Source: Streptomyces drozdowiczii
Lineage (GTDB): Bacteria > Actinomycetota > Actinomycetes > Streptomycetales > Streptomycetaceae
Direction of reading: 5' to 3'
Assembly: GCF_026167665.1 (NCBI RefSeq)
Contig: NZ_CP098740.1
Location: forward strand, 124,001-188,000
DNA length: 64,000 bases
Below the pieces are notes generated by a model, which searched no databases, was not told the DNA's origin, and saw only the letters and a program-made list of their open reading frames with translations. The position numbers and the translations under genes are program-made. Below, one piece after another: positions 41,963-50,516 of this stretch (the stretch's first letter is position 1; each line of letters begins with the position of its first letter).

Positions 41963-43029
41963 CTAGCAGGGTGCCGCAGCGGTCGCCCAACGGGTTTCCG
42001 TACGGCCCCGCCGGCCGCGCAGGGCGGCGGCCACCAGGGCCACGACGATTCCGGCGAACGCCCAGGCGCCGAGGATCCACAGGGCGCCCGTGGTGTTGTT
42101 GCCGTCGAAGTAGACCGTGTTCCGGACGACGGTCGTCCCGGCGCCGGGTGGCAGGGCCTGGCCGATCGCGGCCCAGAAGGGCGGCAGCAGGGAGGCCGGG
42201 TAGACGCCGCCGGAGCTGGGGTTGCCGAGGATCGTGAAGATGAGGATGGTCAGGCCGAGCCCGATCGTGCCCAGCAGCGACTGGAGCGCCACGCCCACGG
42301 CACCGGAGGCGAAGACGACCAGGGTCCCGATGCCGACGAGTTCCCAGAAGGCGCCCGGCAGGCAGTGCAGCACGGGGCCGACGATGATGGCTCCGCCGAT
42401 TCCGGAGACGAAGGCGTAGGGCACCATCGCGGCGAGCCGCACGATGGAGCGCCGGAGCGTGGGCCGCTTGGACCCGGCCGCCATGTTCAGGGCCGAGGCG
42501 GCGAGGTACCCGCCGATCGTCCAGCTGAGCACCAGGTAGAACGACGACAGCCCCCGGCTGTCCCCGCGGCGGGCGGGTGGATGTCGCGTACGGTCAGCGC
42601 CCGGTTCTGCGTACGCTCCACGGTCGCCACGACCTTCGCGGCGGCGTCGGCCGCCGAGGGGCCGCCGGCCGAGGCGACGAGCAGCGTGTCGGTGCGCCCG
42701 GTCACCGCCACGATCAGCGCGGCGTCGGTCTTGCGCTCCAGCAGCCGGGCCCTGGCCTGCGCGCGGTCCTGTACGGCGGTGACGTGCACCGGGTCGCCCG
42801 GCAGTGAGTTGAGCCGGGCGACCAGATCGGCCTCCACGGGGCGCGGGGCGACCAGGGTGATCGGGATGCGGTGGGGCTCGGGAGCGTGGAACGCCCCCAT
42901 GTACGAGAGGGCGAAGCCCAGTTGGAGCAGCAGCACGCCCACCATGACGAGCACGGCTCGGGTGGTGATCGCGTCCCGCATCTCCGCCCACGCGCCGAGT
43001 TGCGCTGTCGAGCCCCTTGCATCCGCCAT
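41963..43029 (-). CDS. ABC-2/YhgE-like export membrane protein (frame broken near 42565)
   Basis: The reconstructed protein has about 355 residues from ATG 43029. The first part has one N-terminal membrane segment and an extracytoplasmic domain (up to R-D-I-H-P-P-A-A). The rest, starting G-D-S-R-G-L-S-S-F-Y-L-V-L-S-W, lies in another frame and contains about five more membrane segments. One base is missing in the GCGGGGAC region (42562-42568). The layout of one segment, a large outer domain and a C-terminal membrane block matches the YhgE/Pip and DUF3533 group, relatives of ABC-2 permeases. Substrate unknown. Confidence 0.75.
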
Positions 43030-43158
43030 GCGACGTCCCCGCTCTCAGCCGTGATTGACCGGTGCACCCATTCCGCCGACATCCTCACGCCGGGCCCGTG
43101 CGTCACGGAGAGAACACGCATGGCCGGTGCCGTACCCACCCGTTCGGACCAGGGCCTG

Positions 43159-44013
43159 TCACTCCTGCCGTGCGAACCGGCGGGCGGCCCAGAGCAGGGC
43201 CCCCGCGCCGCTGATCAGGAGCAGGGCGGCCTCCACGGGGAGCGGGACCGGGTGGCCGGCCCAGGTGATCCCGCCGGCGGCCGCCGCGTCCGGGGCGCGC
43301 AGGGCGATGCTGCCGCGCAGCATGTCGACTCCGTGGGCGAGCGGGTTCACGGCGGCCAGGGCGTGGGTCCAGCCCGGGAGCGCCTGAAGGGGGAAGAAGC
43401 CGCCGGAGAGGAACAGCAGGGGCATCATCATGACGCCGAGCAGCGTGTGGAACGTTTCGGGTCTGCTCAGGCCCACGGCCAGGGTGAGGGCGAGGGCGGT
43501 GATCGTGAAGGAGATCAGGGTCATGCCGGCGAGGAGCAGCGCCAGGAGGAGCGGGTCGTAGGGCAGGCCGACGACTCCGGCCAGGCTCAGCAGCACGGCG
43601 CCCTGGATCGTGGCGACCAGGGTGCCGCCGGCGCAGCTGCCCAGGAGCAGGGTCGCCCGGCTGACCGGGGCCATGAGGAGTTCGCGCAGATAGCCGCTGC
43701 GGCGGTCGGTGATCAGGCGGATGCCGACCAGGATGGCCGGGGTCTGCACCGTCATCATCAGCATGCCGGGGAACAGGTAGGTCTGATAGCCGACGCCCAG
43801 CGTGGAGTCGGGGATGAGCGCGGCGAGCCCGCCGCCCAGGATCAGCAGGTACAGCACGGGGTGGAGCAGCATCAGCGCGGTGTGGGCGCGCTGGCCGGCC
43901 AGGCGGAGCAGGTCCCGGTGGATCAGGCCGTGTACGGCGCGCAGTTCGTGCCGCAGCCGGGCCGGACGGGTGCTCTCCCCGGTGCCGGTCGTGTGGAGCG
44001 GGAGTGCGGTCAT
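43159..44013 (-). CDS. ABC-2 type transporter permease of the lanthipeptide locus
   Basis: The 284-residue protein starts at ATG 44013, overlapping the ATPase stop. It has six membrane segments and the ABC-2 signature near residue 205 (P-L-L-F-L-S-G-G-F-F-P-L). It is the DrrB-like partner of the ATPase gene upstream. In venezuelin-type clusters two transporter genes follow the synthetase and precursor, matching this order. It probably exports the mature peptide or confers self-protection. Confidence 0.9.
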   Translation of the reverse strand: MTALPLHTTGTGESTRPARLRHELRAVHGLIHRDLLRLAGQRAHTALMLLHPVLYLLILGGGLAALIPDSTLGVGYQTYLFPGMLMMTVQTPAILVGIRLITDRRSGYLRELLMAPVSRATLLLGSCAGGTLVATIQGAVLLSLAGVVGLPYDPLLLALLLAGMTLISFTITALALTLAVGLSRPETFHTLLGVMMMPLLFLSGGFFPLQALPGWTHALAAVNPLAHGVDMLRGSIALRAPDAAAAGGITWAGHPVPLPVEAALLLISGAGALLWAARRFARQE

Positions 44014-45044
44014 CGGCCACCGCCGTGCTGGGTGCCGTGGATGCTGCGGCCGGTGTGGTGGAAGAAGACGTCGTCGAGGGTGGGCGGGGTGGCGGACGCG
44101 GCGCGGACGGCGATGCCGTGGCTCTCCAGTGTCGCGCAGAGGCGGGGAATCCAGGAGCTGCCGTCGGGCAGCCGCAGGCAGATGCCGTCGGTCTGCCGGG
44201 TGACGGAGTGCCCGCGCGGGACCATGCGGTGGACGACGCGGTGTGCGCGCTCGTCCTGGTCGGTGCGGAGCAGGACCCGGTCGTCGCCGATGGCGGCCTT
44301 GAGTGCGCCGGGCGCGCCCTGGGCGACCAGCCGGCCGCGGTCGATGATGGCGACGCGGTCGCAGTTGGCCGCCTCGTCGAGCTGGTGGGTCGTGATGAAG
44401 AGGGTGCTTCCGTTCCGCTCCCGGAGGGCGTACAGGTGGTCCCAGATCTGTGCGCGGGCGTGGGGGTCGAGGCCGGTGGTGGGCTCGTCCAGGAACAGCA
44501 CGCCCGGTGCGTGCAGGAGCTGGCGGGCGATTTCCAGGCGGCGGCGCATGCCCCCCGACAGGGTGCGTACGGGAGAGGAGCGCCGGTCGGTGAGTCCGGC
44601 CACCTCCAGGACTTCGGCGGTGCGCCGGTGGACGTGGGCGCGGCGCAGGCCGTAGAGGCGGGCGTGGATGCGGAGGTTCTGTTCGGGTGTCAGGTCCGGG
44701 TCGAGGGCGCTCTGCTGGAACAGCATGCCGACGCGTTGCCGTACCTGGTGGGGCTGGGTGCGCACGTCGGCGCCCGCGACGGTGGCGTGGCCGGCGGTGG
44801 GGCGGGCCAGGGCGCAGAGCATGGCGATGGTGGTGGACTTCCCGGCGCCGTTGGGCCCGAGGAAGGCGAAGGTCTCGCCGCGGTGGACGTCCAGGTCCAG
44901 GCCGCTCACGGCGTGCGTGGTGGTGCCCTTGGGCCCGGGGTAGCTCTTGGCCAGGTCGCGGGTGCTGATGGCGTACTCGGGCGGGCCGAGGGTGGCGGGG
45001 GTGTGCTGGGGGGCGATTTCCTCGCCGCCGGTGTGAAGTCGCAT
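44010..45044 (-). CDS. ABC transporter ATP-binding protein of the lanthipeptide locus
   Basis: The 344-residue protein starts at ATG 45044. Walker A is G-P-N-G-A-G-K-S-T, the signature is L-S-G-G-M-R-R-R-L-E and Walker B is V-L-F-L-D-E-P-T-T-G-L-D, with the switch His in T-T-H. A C-terminal DrrA-like domain follows. It lies downstream of a hairpin and the precursor gene and overlaps the permease gene by 4 bp. It likely powers export of the lanthipeptide. Confidence 0.92.
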   Translation of the reverse strand: MRLHTGGEEIAPQHTPATLGPPEYAISTRDLAKSYPGPKGTTTHAVSGLDLDVHRGETFAFLGPNGAGKSTTIAMLCALARPTAGHATVAGADVRTQPHQVRQRVGMLFQQSALDPDLTPEQNLRIHARLYGLRRAHVHRRTAEVLEVAGLTDRRSSPVRTLSGGMRRRLEIARQLLHAPGVLFLDEPTTGLDPHARAQIWDHLYALRERNGSTLFITTHQLDEAANCDRVAIIDRGRLVAQGAPGALKAAIGDDRVLLRTDQDERAHRVVHRMVPRGHSVTRQTDGICLRLPDGSSWIPRLCATLESHGIAVRAASATPPTLDDVFFHHTGRSIHGTQHGGGR

Positions 45045-45075
45045 GGTGCGGTCCTCAGCTCTGGTTCGCCGGTGG

Positions 45076-45115
45076 GTCCGGCCGGCGGCTGTCCCGGGAC
45101 AGCCGCCGGCCGGAC
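45076..45115. terminator. Perfect hairpin between the lanthipeptide precursor and the transporter genes
   Basis: Positions 45076-45095 and 45096-45115 are exact reverse complements (20-bp arms). In the minus direction the hairpin lies 12 bp after the precursor stop. It could be a partial terminator or 3' stabiliser that lets the precursor mRNA exceed the transporter mRNA. Confidence 0.7.
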
Positions 45116-45127
45116 GGTGGGCCGGTC

Positions 45128-45286
45128 CTAGGCGCAGCTGATGCCGATGCAGACCGTGTTGAGGACCGTCAGCAGGCCGACGCACTCACACGTGGCGGAG
45201 AAGCCCGCTTCGGCGCCGACGGGGTCGGTCTCGGGGAGGGCGTGGAGGTGGGCGAGGAGTTCGAGGTCCTGGGTCTGGTTTTCCAT
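45128..45286 (-). CDS. Class IV lanthipeptide precursor peptide (venezuelin-like LanA)
   Basis: The peptide has 52 residues, with ATG at 45286 preceded by GAAGGAGAG. The leader begins M-E-N-Q-T-Q-D-L-E-L-L-A-H-L-H and includes A-L-P-E-T-D-P-V-G. The core contains four Cys (33, 35, 46, 51) and Ser/Thr at 30, 32, 40, 44 and 50, enough for four thioether rings. The leader and core closely resemble the venezuelin precursor VenA of S. venezuelae as I remember it, with small differences. It sits between the LanL synthetase and an ABC transporter, transcribed the same way. Confidence 0.93.
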   Translation of the reverse strand: MENQTQDLELLAHLHALPETDPVGAEAGFSATCECVGLLTVLNTVCIGISCA

Positions 45287-45331
45287 GGTTCTCTCCTTCT
45301 TCTTGTGGTTCGGCGGCAGGTTCTCTGCCGC

Positions 45332-47995
45332 TCAGCCCGGCAGCTGGGCGAGCCAGTGCCGGGAGCTCGGGTGGCGGAGACGGAGGAGGAAGGCCAGGAT
45401 TCCGGCCGATCCGTCGCTCCAGCTGGTCGAGACGTCTCCGTACTCGTTGGGGAAGACCAGGTGCCGGTGGCGGCGGGCGCCTTCGGTGACGGCGAGGCGG
45501 CCCATCGCTTCGGCCAGGGTGTGGTGGGCGGACTCCCCCGTGGCGGCGCTCAGGTCGAGCAGGAAGTCGCCGTTGCCCGCGAGGCCGTGGCACTGGGAGA
45601 GCGGGGCGCGGGAGGCGCGTTCGGTGACGGCCGGGGCGCTGCGGCGGGCGAGGTCGCCGAACCGGTCGTCGCCGGTGGCCTGCCAGAGCCGTACGAGGAA
45701 CGTGCCGATGCCGGCCGAGCCGTGGCACCAGTACGGGGCGGTGGGTTCGTCGCCGGCCTGGGCGGGCCACTGGGCCGCCTCGCCGATCCGTACGGCGCTG
45801 CGCAGGAGGTGTTCACCGACCTCCTGCGCGAGCCGCAGGTGGTCCTGGCGCCCGGAGGCGGCTGCGCTGAGCAGGAGGAAGCAGCCGATGCCGGCGGAGC
45901 CGTGGGCGAAGCCCAGGTACTGCTTGCCGGCCTCGCCGGAGACCGCTTCGGCGGGGACCGGCCAGCTGACCGCCGACGGGTCGCGCCGGGCGGCGGACGC
46001 CAGCCGGTCGGCCGCGTCCTCGGCCAGTGCGGCGAAGCGCGGGTCTCCGGTGCGCTGCCAGAGGTGGAGGGCGGCCATGCCGCTGCCGGCGGTGCCGTGG
46101 GTGATGTCGTGGTGGAGCGTGGGCTCCTGCGGGGTCAGCGCGAGGGTGAGCGCGTGGTCGATGAGCGCCTGGTCGGCGAGGGCCCGGCCGGTGTCGTACA
46201 GCGCCCAGGCGGTGCCGAGGTCCCCGAAGTGCAGGCCGGGGCGGATGGTCCGGGGGCGGGTGCGGTCCGCGATCCAGTGGCCGGCCGCCGCGAGGACTTC
46301 GGGCAGGCGGGGGTCCCCGGTCAGTTCGAAGTACCGCGTCAGGGCGGCCAGGGGGCCGGCCGCTCCCTGTTGCACGGTGCACGGGTTGGTCTCGCCGGAC
46401 GCGGTGGACACGGGCCACAGGCGCCGGTCGTCCCCGGGGGTCACGGTGTCGAGCAGGTGGTTCACGAGGCCGGCGACGGCATCGTCCAGCTCCTCGCCCC
46501 GGGCCGCCCGTGCCGGTGCGGTACGCGTGGGGCGGGCGGTGTCCGGCGCGCGGAGGGCTTCGCGCGCCCGGCGGGTGTCCCAGCGGGCGGCGGGCTCGTC
46601 CTTCATCAGCCCGGTGATCATCTCCGTCACGGCGTCCGGGGGCTTCGCGGCTCCGGTACAGGCGCCGAGCCAGGAGGCGAGCCGTTCCTCACCGGTCCGG
46701 GTGGCGGGCTCCTCGGGCAGCAGGTTGGGCACCTTGCCGGTCAGGACGAAGCACGCGGTGGCGCCGAGGCTGTAGTAGTCGGCCGTCACGGACACGGGCG
46801 CGTCCCTCAGGCGCTCGGGGGCGCTGAAGCCGGGGGTGCCCACCCGGGTCGGCAGGCAGGAGCCGGTGACCTCGGCGGCGAGTTCGAGGTCGATGAGGCG
46901 CAGTTCGCCGTCGGGGCGGACCATGACGTTGCCGGGTGTGAAGTCGCGCAGGACGCAGCCGTGGGCGTGGGCCGCCTCGACGAGGTCCACGAGCCCGGCG
47001 AGCAGGGCCAGTGCCTCGCGGCGGTACTCCCCGCCCCCGAGGTCGCGGAAGCGCTCGGCGACCCAGGTCCGCAGGCTGACGCCCGGGATCTCGCTCTGGG
47101 CCAGGAACAGGTGCCGGCCGTGCTCGAAGAGGGCGAGGGCGTCCGGGGCGAGCCCCGTGCCCTTCAGCCTGTCCAGCATCCGGGCCTCGGCGCGCAGCCA
47201 GTCGCGGACGTCGCGCCCGGAGGCGTCGCCCTCCACATGGGGCCGGGTCTCCTTGATGATCACGGGCGCGCCGGTGGAGACATCGGTGCCCCGGTAGACG
47301 CCGCCCTTGTTGGTGTGCCGGATCGCCTCCCGTACCGCGAAGCGGCCGCCGAGCAGGACCGGGCCGCTCGCCGCCTCCGCCGCCGGGGGCGGGAGGGGCA
47401 CCGTGGCGGGGAACGGGCAGACGGCCCACGGGGGCGGGGCGTAGCGGCCGCTGCGCTCGTCCTCCACCGGGTTGCCGTCGGGGTCCTCGATGTACCAGAT
47501 CAACAGGCCCTGATCCGAGAGGCGTTGGCGCCCGGTGAAGGCGCCGTAGCGATAATGCACCACGCTGTACGGCGCGTAGGGCTGGTCGGAGAGGATGCGG
47601 GGGCCGACGAGTCCGGCCGTCGCCGCGTGCAGTTCGCGGGCGAGGCGGACCGCATCGGCGTCCGAGCGCGGGTAGACGGTGATGAACTTTCCGGAGCTGC
47701 CCCGAGGCGTGGCGCGGGAGTTGAGGGTGCTCACCTGGTCGAGGGAGCGGGCGAACTTGAACGCCGAGGTGTCCGGCAGCAGGACGTCCAGGGCCCTGAC
47801 GAGGACCGTCGGTGCGGAGGCGGCCGTTGCCGACAGGTGGAGCTTCCAGCCCTGGTCGCGCCGGGTCGCCGAACGGGGGGCGACGCGGCACCATGCCTCG
47901 TCGGTCCCGGTCGTCCAGCGGTCGCCGGTGCGGGTGGCCTGAAACGCTCGGTTCAGCAGGCTTTCGAGTGCGGCTTCGGTCGCGTGACTCGTCAT
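45332..47995 (-). CDS. Class IV lanthipeptide synthetase LanL
   Basis: The protein has 887 residues from ATG 47995, after GGGAGGGAC. Domain order is an N-terminal phospho-Ser/Thr lyase (about 1-220), a Ser/Thr kinase-like domain (about 230-500, with I-I-K-E-T, the catalytic loop L-R-D-F-T-P-G-N and L-I-D-L-E), and a LanC-like cyclase (about 520-887). The cyclase keeps the zinc ligands in W-C-H-G (Cys757) and Q-C-H-G (Cys802, His803), which separates class IV from the zinc-free class III. It phosphorylates and eliminates Ser/Thr and closes the thioether rings of the peptide encoded 45 bp downstream. Confidence 0.94.
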   Translation of the reverse strand: MTSHATEAALESLLNRAFQATRTGDRWTTGTDEAWCRVAPRSATRRDQGWKLHLSATAASAPTVLVRALDVLLPDTSAFKFARSLDQVSTLNSRATPRGSSGKFITVYPRSDADAVRLARELHAATAGLVGPRILSDQPYAPYSVVHYRYGAFTGRQRLSDQGLLIWYIEDPDGNPVEDERSGRYAPPPWAVCPFPATVPLPPPAAEAASGPVLLGGRFAVREAIRHTNKGGVYRGTDVSTGAPVIIKETRPHVEGDASGRDVRDWLRAEARMLDRLKGTGLAPDALALFEHGRHLFLAQSEIPGVSLRTWVAERFRDLGGGEYRREALALLAGLVDLVEAAHAHGCVLRDFTPGNVMVRPDGELRLIDLELAAEVTGSCLPTRVGTPGFSAPERLRDAPVSVTADYYSLGATACFVLTGKVPNLLPEEPATRTGEERLASWLGACTGAAKPPDAVTEMITGLMKDEPAARWDTRRAREALRAPDTARPTRTAPARAARGEELDDAVAGLVNHLLDTVTPGDDRRLWPVSTASGETNPCTVQQGAAGPLAALTRYFELTGDPRLPEVLAAAGHWIADRTRPRTIRPGLHFGDLGTAWALYDTGRALADQALIDHALTLALTPQEPTLHHDITHGTAGSGMAALHLWQRTGDPRFAALAEDAADRLASAARRDPSAVSWPVPAEAVSGEAGKQYLGFAHGSAGIGCFLLLSAAASGRQDHLRLAQEVGEHLLRSAVRIGEAAQWPAQAGDEPTAPYWCHGSAGIGTFLVRLWQATGDDRFGDLARRSAPAVTERASRAPLSQCHGLAGNGDFLLDLSAATGESAHHTLAEAMGRLAVTEGARRHRHLVFPNEYGDVSTSWSDGSAGILAFLLRLRHPSSRHWLAQLPG

Positions 47996-48225
47996 GTGGG
48001 GTGTCCCTCCCAACGGTGAGGACCGCTGGTCGGAAATTGCCCATGTCATGGGTGGGCGGAACGCGCCCGGGCCGGAATCACCTGCTCCAGCGAGCGTGGG
48101 GGTTCTCCGCTGACCGGGTCCGGCGGCGCCCGGCGCACGAGGCGGCGCACGCTCCGGGAGCCGTTCGGAAGGGCTTCGGACCCCCGGGCGCCGGTCCGGG
48201 CGTGCGGCGTAGGAGGATACGGCTC

Positions 48226-48579
48226 ATGGCGGAAGATGAGCGGGGAGTCGGTTCCGAGAAGACGGCCGACGACGTGGTGCTGATCCGGGTCCGGGGCAGC
48301 CTGGACGGGTGGTCGGGCAGCGGTGACCTGTCGGCGGCGCTGACCGGCGCGGTGGCGGACGGTGGCGTGCGTACGGTGGTCGACCTGTCCGGGGTGACGT
48401 TCGCCGACTCCGCGGCGCTCCACTCCCTGCTGGAGGGTCTGCGGGAACATGTGAAGGCGGGCGTGCCGCTCGTCCTGGCCGGTCCCCTGCACTCCGGTGT
48501 GCGCAGGCTCTTCGAGGTCACGGGTACGGCCGGCGCGTTCCGGTTCGCGGACGACGTCGATTCCGCGCTCCAGTGCTGA
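48226..48579 (+). CDS. STAS domain anti-sigma factor antagonist
   Basis: The 117-residue protein starts at ATG 48226 after AGGAGG. It has the RsbV/SpoIIAA fold with the phospho-site region D-L-S-G-V-T-F-A-D-S-A-A-L-H. The Ser in F-A-D-S is the expected phosphorylation target of an RsbW-like kinase, and such a kinase is encoded 28 bp downstream. Together they form a partner switch. The preceding 230 bp, divergent from lanL, hold no gene I can see. Confidence 0.92.
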   Translation: MAEDERGVGSEKTADDVVLIRVRGSLDGWSGSGDLSAALTGAVADGGVRTVVDLSGVTFADSAALHSLLEGLREHVKAGVPLVLAGPLHSGVRRLFEVTGTAGAFRFADDVDSALQC

Positions 48580-48607
48580 GGGCGTCGGCCGGCCGGGGCG
48601 GGGGCGT

Positions 48608-49051
48608 GTGCCGGTGGCGGTAGAAGTGGGCGGGGAAGCGGAAGATGCGCTCTCGGCCGTTCCGCGGAACGCGGCGGCGGCGCGGGGCATCGTGACCGAG
48701 CTGCTGGCGGCGCGTTTCGGGGCGGCGCTCGACGCATGGCCGGCCCATGTGGTGGACGACACGCTGCTGGTGACGTCGGAGCTGGTGACGAACGCGTTCC
48801 GGCACGGCGGCCGGCTGACCGCGTTCGAGGCGGAGATCACGGGCGCCGGGCTGCGCATCGTGGTGGGCGACGCCAGCAGCGAGAGCCCGGCCGAGCTGCC
48901 CGCGACGGGGCCGCGGGTGCGGGCGGAGGCGCCCAGGATCGGCGGCTACGGCTGGCCGCTGGTGCGGCTGCTCGCCGACCGGGTCTCCGTCAGCGTCCTT
49001 CCGGACGGCAAACGGATCACGGTGCTGATGGAGCTGCCCGCGCGGCCATGA
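48608..49051 (+). CDS. RsbW-like anti-sigma kinase (HATPase_c_2)
   Basis: The 147-residue reading starts at GTG 48608; another GTG two bases earlier is out of frame. The GHKL N-box is S-E-L-V-T-N-A-F-R-H-G-G and the G-box region includes I-G-G-Y-G-W-P-L-V-R-L-L-A-D. Such proteins bind sigma factors or other partners and phosphorylate STAS antagonists. It follows the STAS gene directly and converges on the second STAS gene at 49440. Confidence 0.9.
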   Translation: MPVAVEVGGEAEDALSAVPRNAAAARGIVTELLAARFGAALDAWPAHVVDDTLLVTSELVTNAFRHGGRLTAFEAEITGAGLRIVVGDASSESPAELPATGPRVRAEAPRIGGYGWPLVRLLADRVSVSVLPDGKRITVLMELPARP

Positions 49052-49071
49052 CCGGCGCGGGGGCAGGGCTC

Positions 49072-49440
49072 TCAGTCGGTCGTCTCGCTCAGTTCGTCCG
49101 GGCCCCTCGACTCCCCGGCCCCCGGTGCGAAGAGGTGCCGTGTCCCGGTGATCCGGAGCATCCGCTCCATGGAGGCCGGCGGGTCGTCCAGGACGAGGGT
49201 GATCCCGCGCGCGGCGGTGCGCCGGTGGATCATCAGCAGGACGGCGAGCCCCATCGAGTCGCAGAGCCGGAGCTTCGCGCAGTCCAGGCGCAGTTCGGCC
49301 GGCCTGGGGTCCGCGTCGACGCATGCCGTGGCGCGTATGCCGAAGGCGTCACTGGTGTCGTAGTCGAGGACGCCCGCGAGACGCAGCCTGGTGGTTCCCT
49401 CGCCCGTTTCGACGGTGAGACTGAGGGACGGGACGCTCAT
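49072..49440 (-). CDS. STAS domain protein of the B12/PP2C operon
   Basis: The protein has 122 residues from ATG 49440, overlapping the stop of the B12-binding gene (ATGA). The STAS core is present, with L-D-C-A-K-L-R-L-C-D-S-M-G-L-A-V-L as the phospho-Ser loop. It is the third gene of a coupled set of phosphatase, cobalamin-binding protein and STAS, so it is probably the dephosphorylation target of the phosphatase. Confidence 0.9.
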   Translation of the reverse strand: MSVPSLSLTVETGEGTTRLRLAGVLDYDTSDAFGIRATACVDADPRPAELRLDCAKLRLCDSMGLAVLLMIHRRTAARGITLVLDDPPASMERMLRITGTRHLFAPGAGESRGPDELSETTD

Positions 49441-50516
49441 GCGGGTGCTCCGGGGTGTGCTGCGGTGGCGTCGGCCAGGACGGTTCTCGCCCGCTCCAGC
49501 GGCCGGACGGCCCGGGGGAAGTCCTTGAGCGCGGCCGCCAGGATGTCCAGGACGGGCCGCAGGGAGTGGGCGGGGACGTGGCGGGCGGTGAGGATGCCCG
49601 CGGTCCATGTGATGAAGCTGGTGAACAGTTCGTCATCGTCGGTGTAGATGGCCACGGTGAGGAATTCCACGATGTGCGCGATGTCCTCGGCGGTGCGCTC
49701 GCGCTGCGCGTCCGTGTACGTGGCCATGGCCGGGAACCGGTCGTCCAGTCGCGTCAGCACCTGCTTGACCAGTTGGCCCTGCGAGCGCGCGACCAACGTG
49801 TACTCCTGGTCGACCAGGTGCGGCAGGTCGTCGATCTGCTGCCGTACGTCGGCGGGGGCGGGCGGGGCGAGGCCGGCGGCCAGCAGGTCGGCGGCGGTGC
49901 GGGCGTCGGGGGCCCAGGCGTTCGCGCCGAGCAGGCGCGCGAAGCGGCCGTCGGGCCCGAAGGCCGCCCCTCCGACGAGGACGGGCACTCCCACGGACTG
50001 GCAGGCGGTGATCGCCGCGTGGGCGGAGGGCAGCCGGGTGGGGAGGGAGGACGAGAGGGCGACGACGTCCGCGCCGGTGTGGTGGAGGTGGGCGACGAGA
50101 TGGGGGGTGGGGACCTGGGCTCCCAGGAAGTCGACCTCCCAGCCCCGCAGGGTGAGGACCTCGGCCAGCAGGCGGGCGGGCAGGGAGTGCCATTCCTGCT
50201 CCACGCAGGCGACGGTGACCTTCCCGTACCGGGGTGTGGTGCGGGCGGCCGGGTGGTGGGCGAGCGCGGTGATCACCCGCTCCACGATGGCGCTGGCGGC
50301 GTGCTCCTGGGCCACGGTGAGGCGGTTGGCCGCCCACTCGGTACCGACCGTCGCCTGTACGGGGGCGATGAGGTCCAGCAGCACCGTCTCGGCGGGCACC
50401 CCGTCGTCGAGGGCGCCGGTGACGAGTCCGGTGGCGGCGAACTCGTCGCGGTCCAGGGCGGCCGCGGCGATGAGGCGGTCGCGCAGTTCGGGCAGTGCGG
50501 GGAGGCAGGCTGTCAT
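49437..50516 (-). CDS. Cobalamin-binding domain protein with the B12-photoreceptor motif W-x9-EH
   Basis: The 359-residue protein starts at ATG 50516, overlapping the phosphatase stop. Residues about 10-90 form a methionine-synthase-type helical cap with T-E-W-A-A-N-R-L-T-V-A-Q-E-H: Trp61 and Glu71-His72, the W-x9-EH signature of CarH/LitR-type light sensors. Residues about 97-215 are a Rossmann B12 domain; E-Q-E-W-H (His110) takes the place of D-x-H as lower axial ligand, followed by V-P-V-L-V-G-G-A-A-F. Unlike CarH there is no MerR helix-turn-helix; instead a helical C-terminal region (215-359) follows. It lies inside a phosphatase/STAS operon, so it may set the phosphatase or STAS output in response to light or adenosylcobalamin (inference). 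Confidence 0.88.
   Translation of the reverse strand: MTACLPALPELRDRLIAAAALDRDEFAATGLVTGALDDGVPAETVLLDLIAPVQATVGTEWAANRLTVAQEHAASAIVERVITALAHHPAARTTPRYGKVTVACVEQEWHSLPARLLAEVLTLRGWEVDFLGAQVPTPHLVAHLHHTGADVVALSSSLPTRLPSAHAAITACQSVGVPVLVGGAAFGPDGRFARLLGANAWAPDARTAADLLAAGLAPPAPADVRQQIDDLPHLVDQEYTLVARSQGQLVKQVLTRLDDRFPAMATYTDAQRERTAEDIAHIVEFLTVAIYTDDDELFTSFITWTAGILTARHVPAHSLRPVLDILAAALKDFPRAVRPLERARTVLADATAAHPGAPA

Noticed and set aside
45242..48019. 925-codon plus-strand frame opposite lanL
   Set aside because: The minus strand carries a full LanL with all catalytic motifs; the plus frame has none.
48046..48858. Minus-strand frames between lanL and the STAS gene
   Set aside because: Cover the STAS and kinase genes in antisense; no SD or domain.
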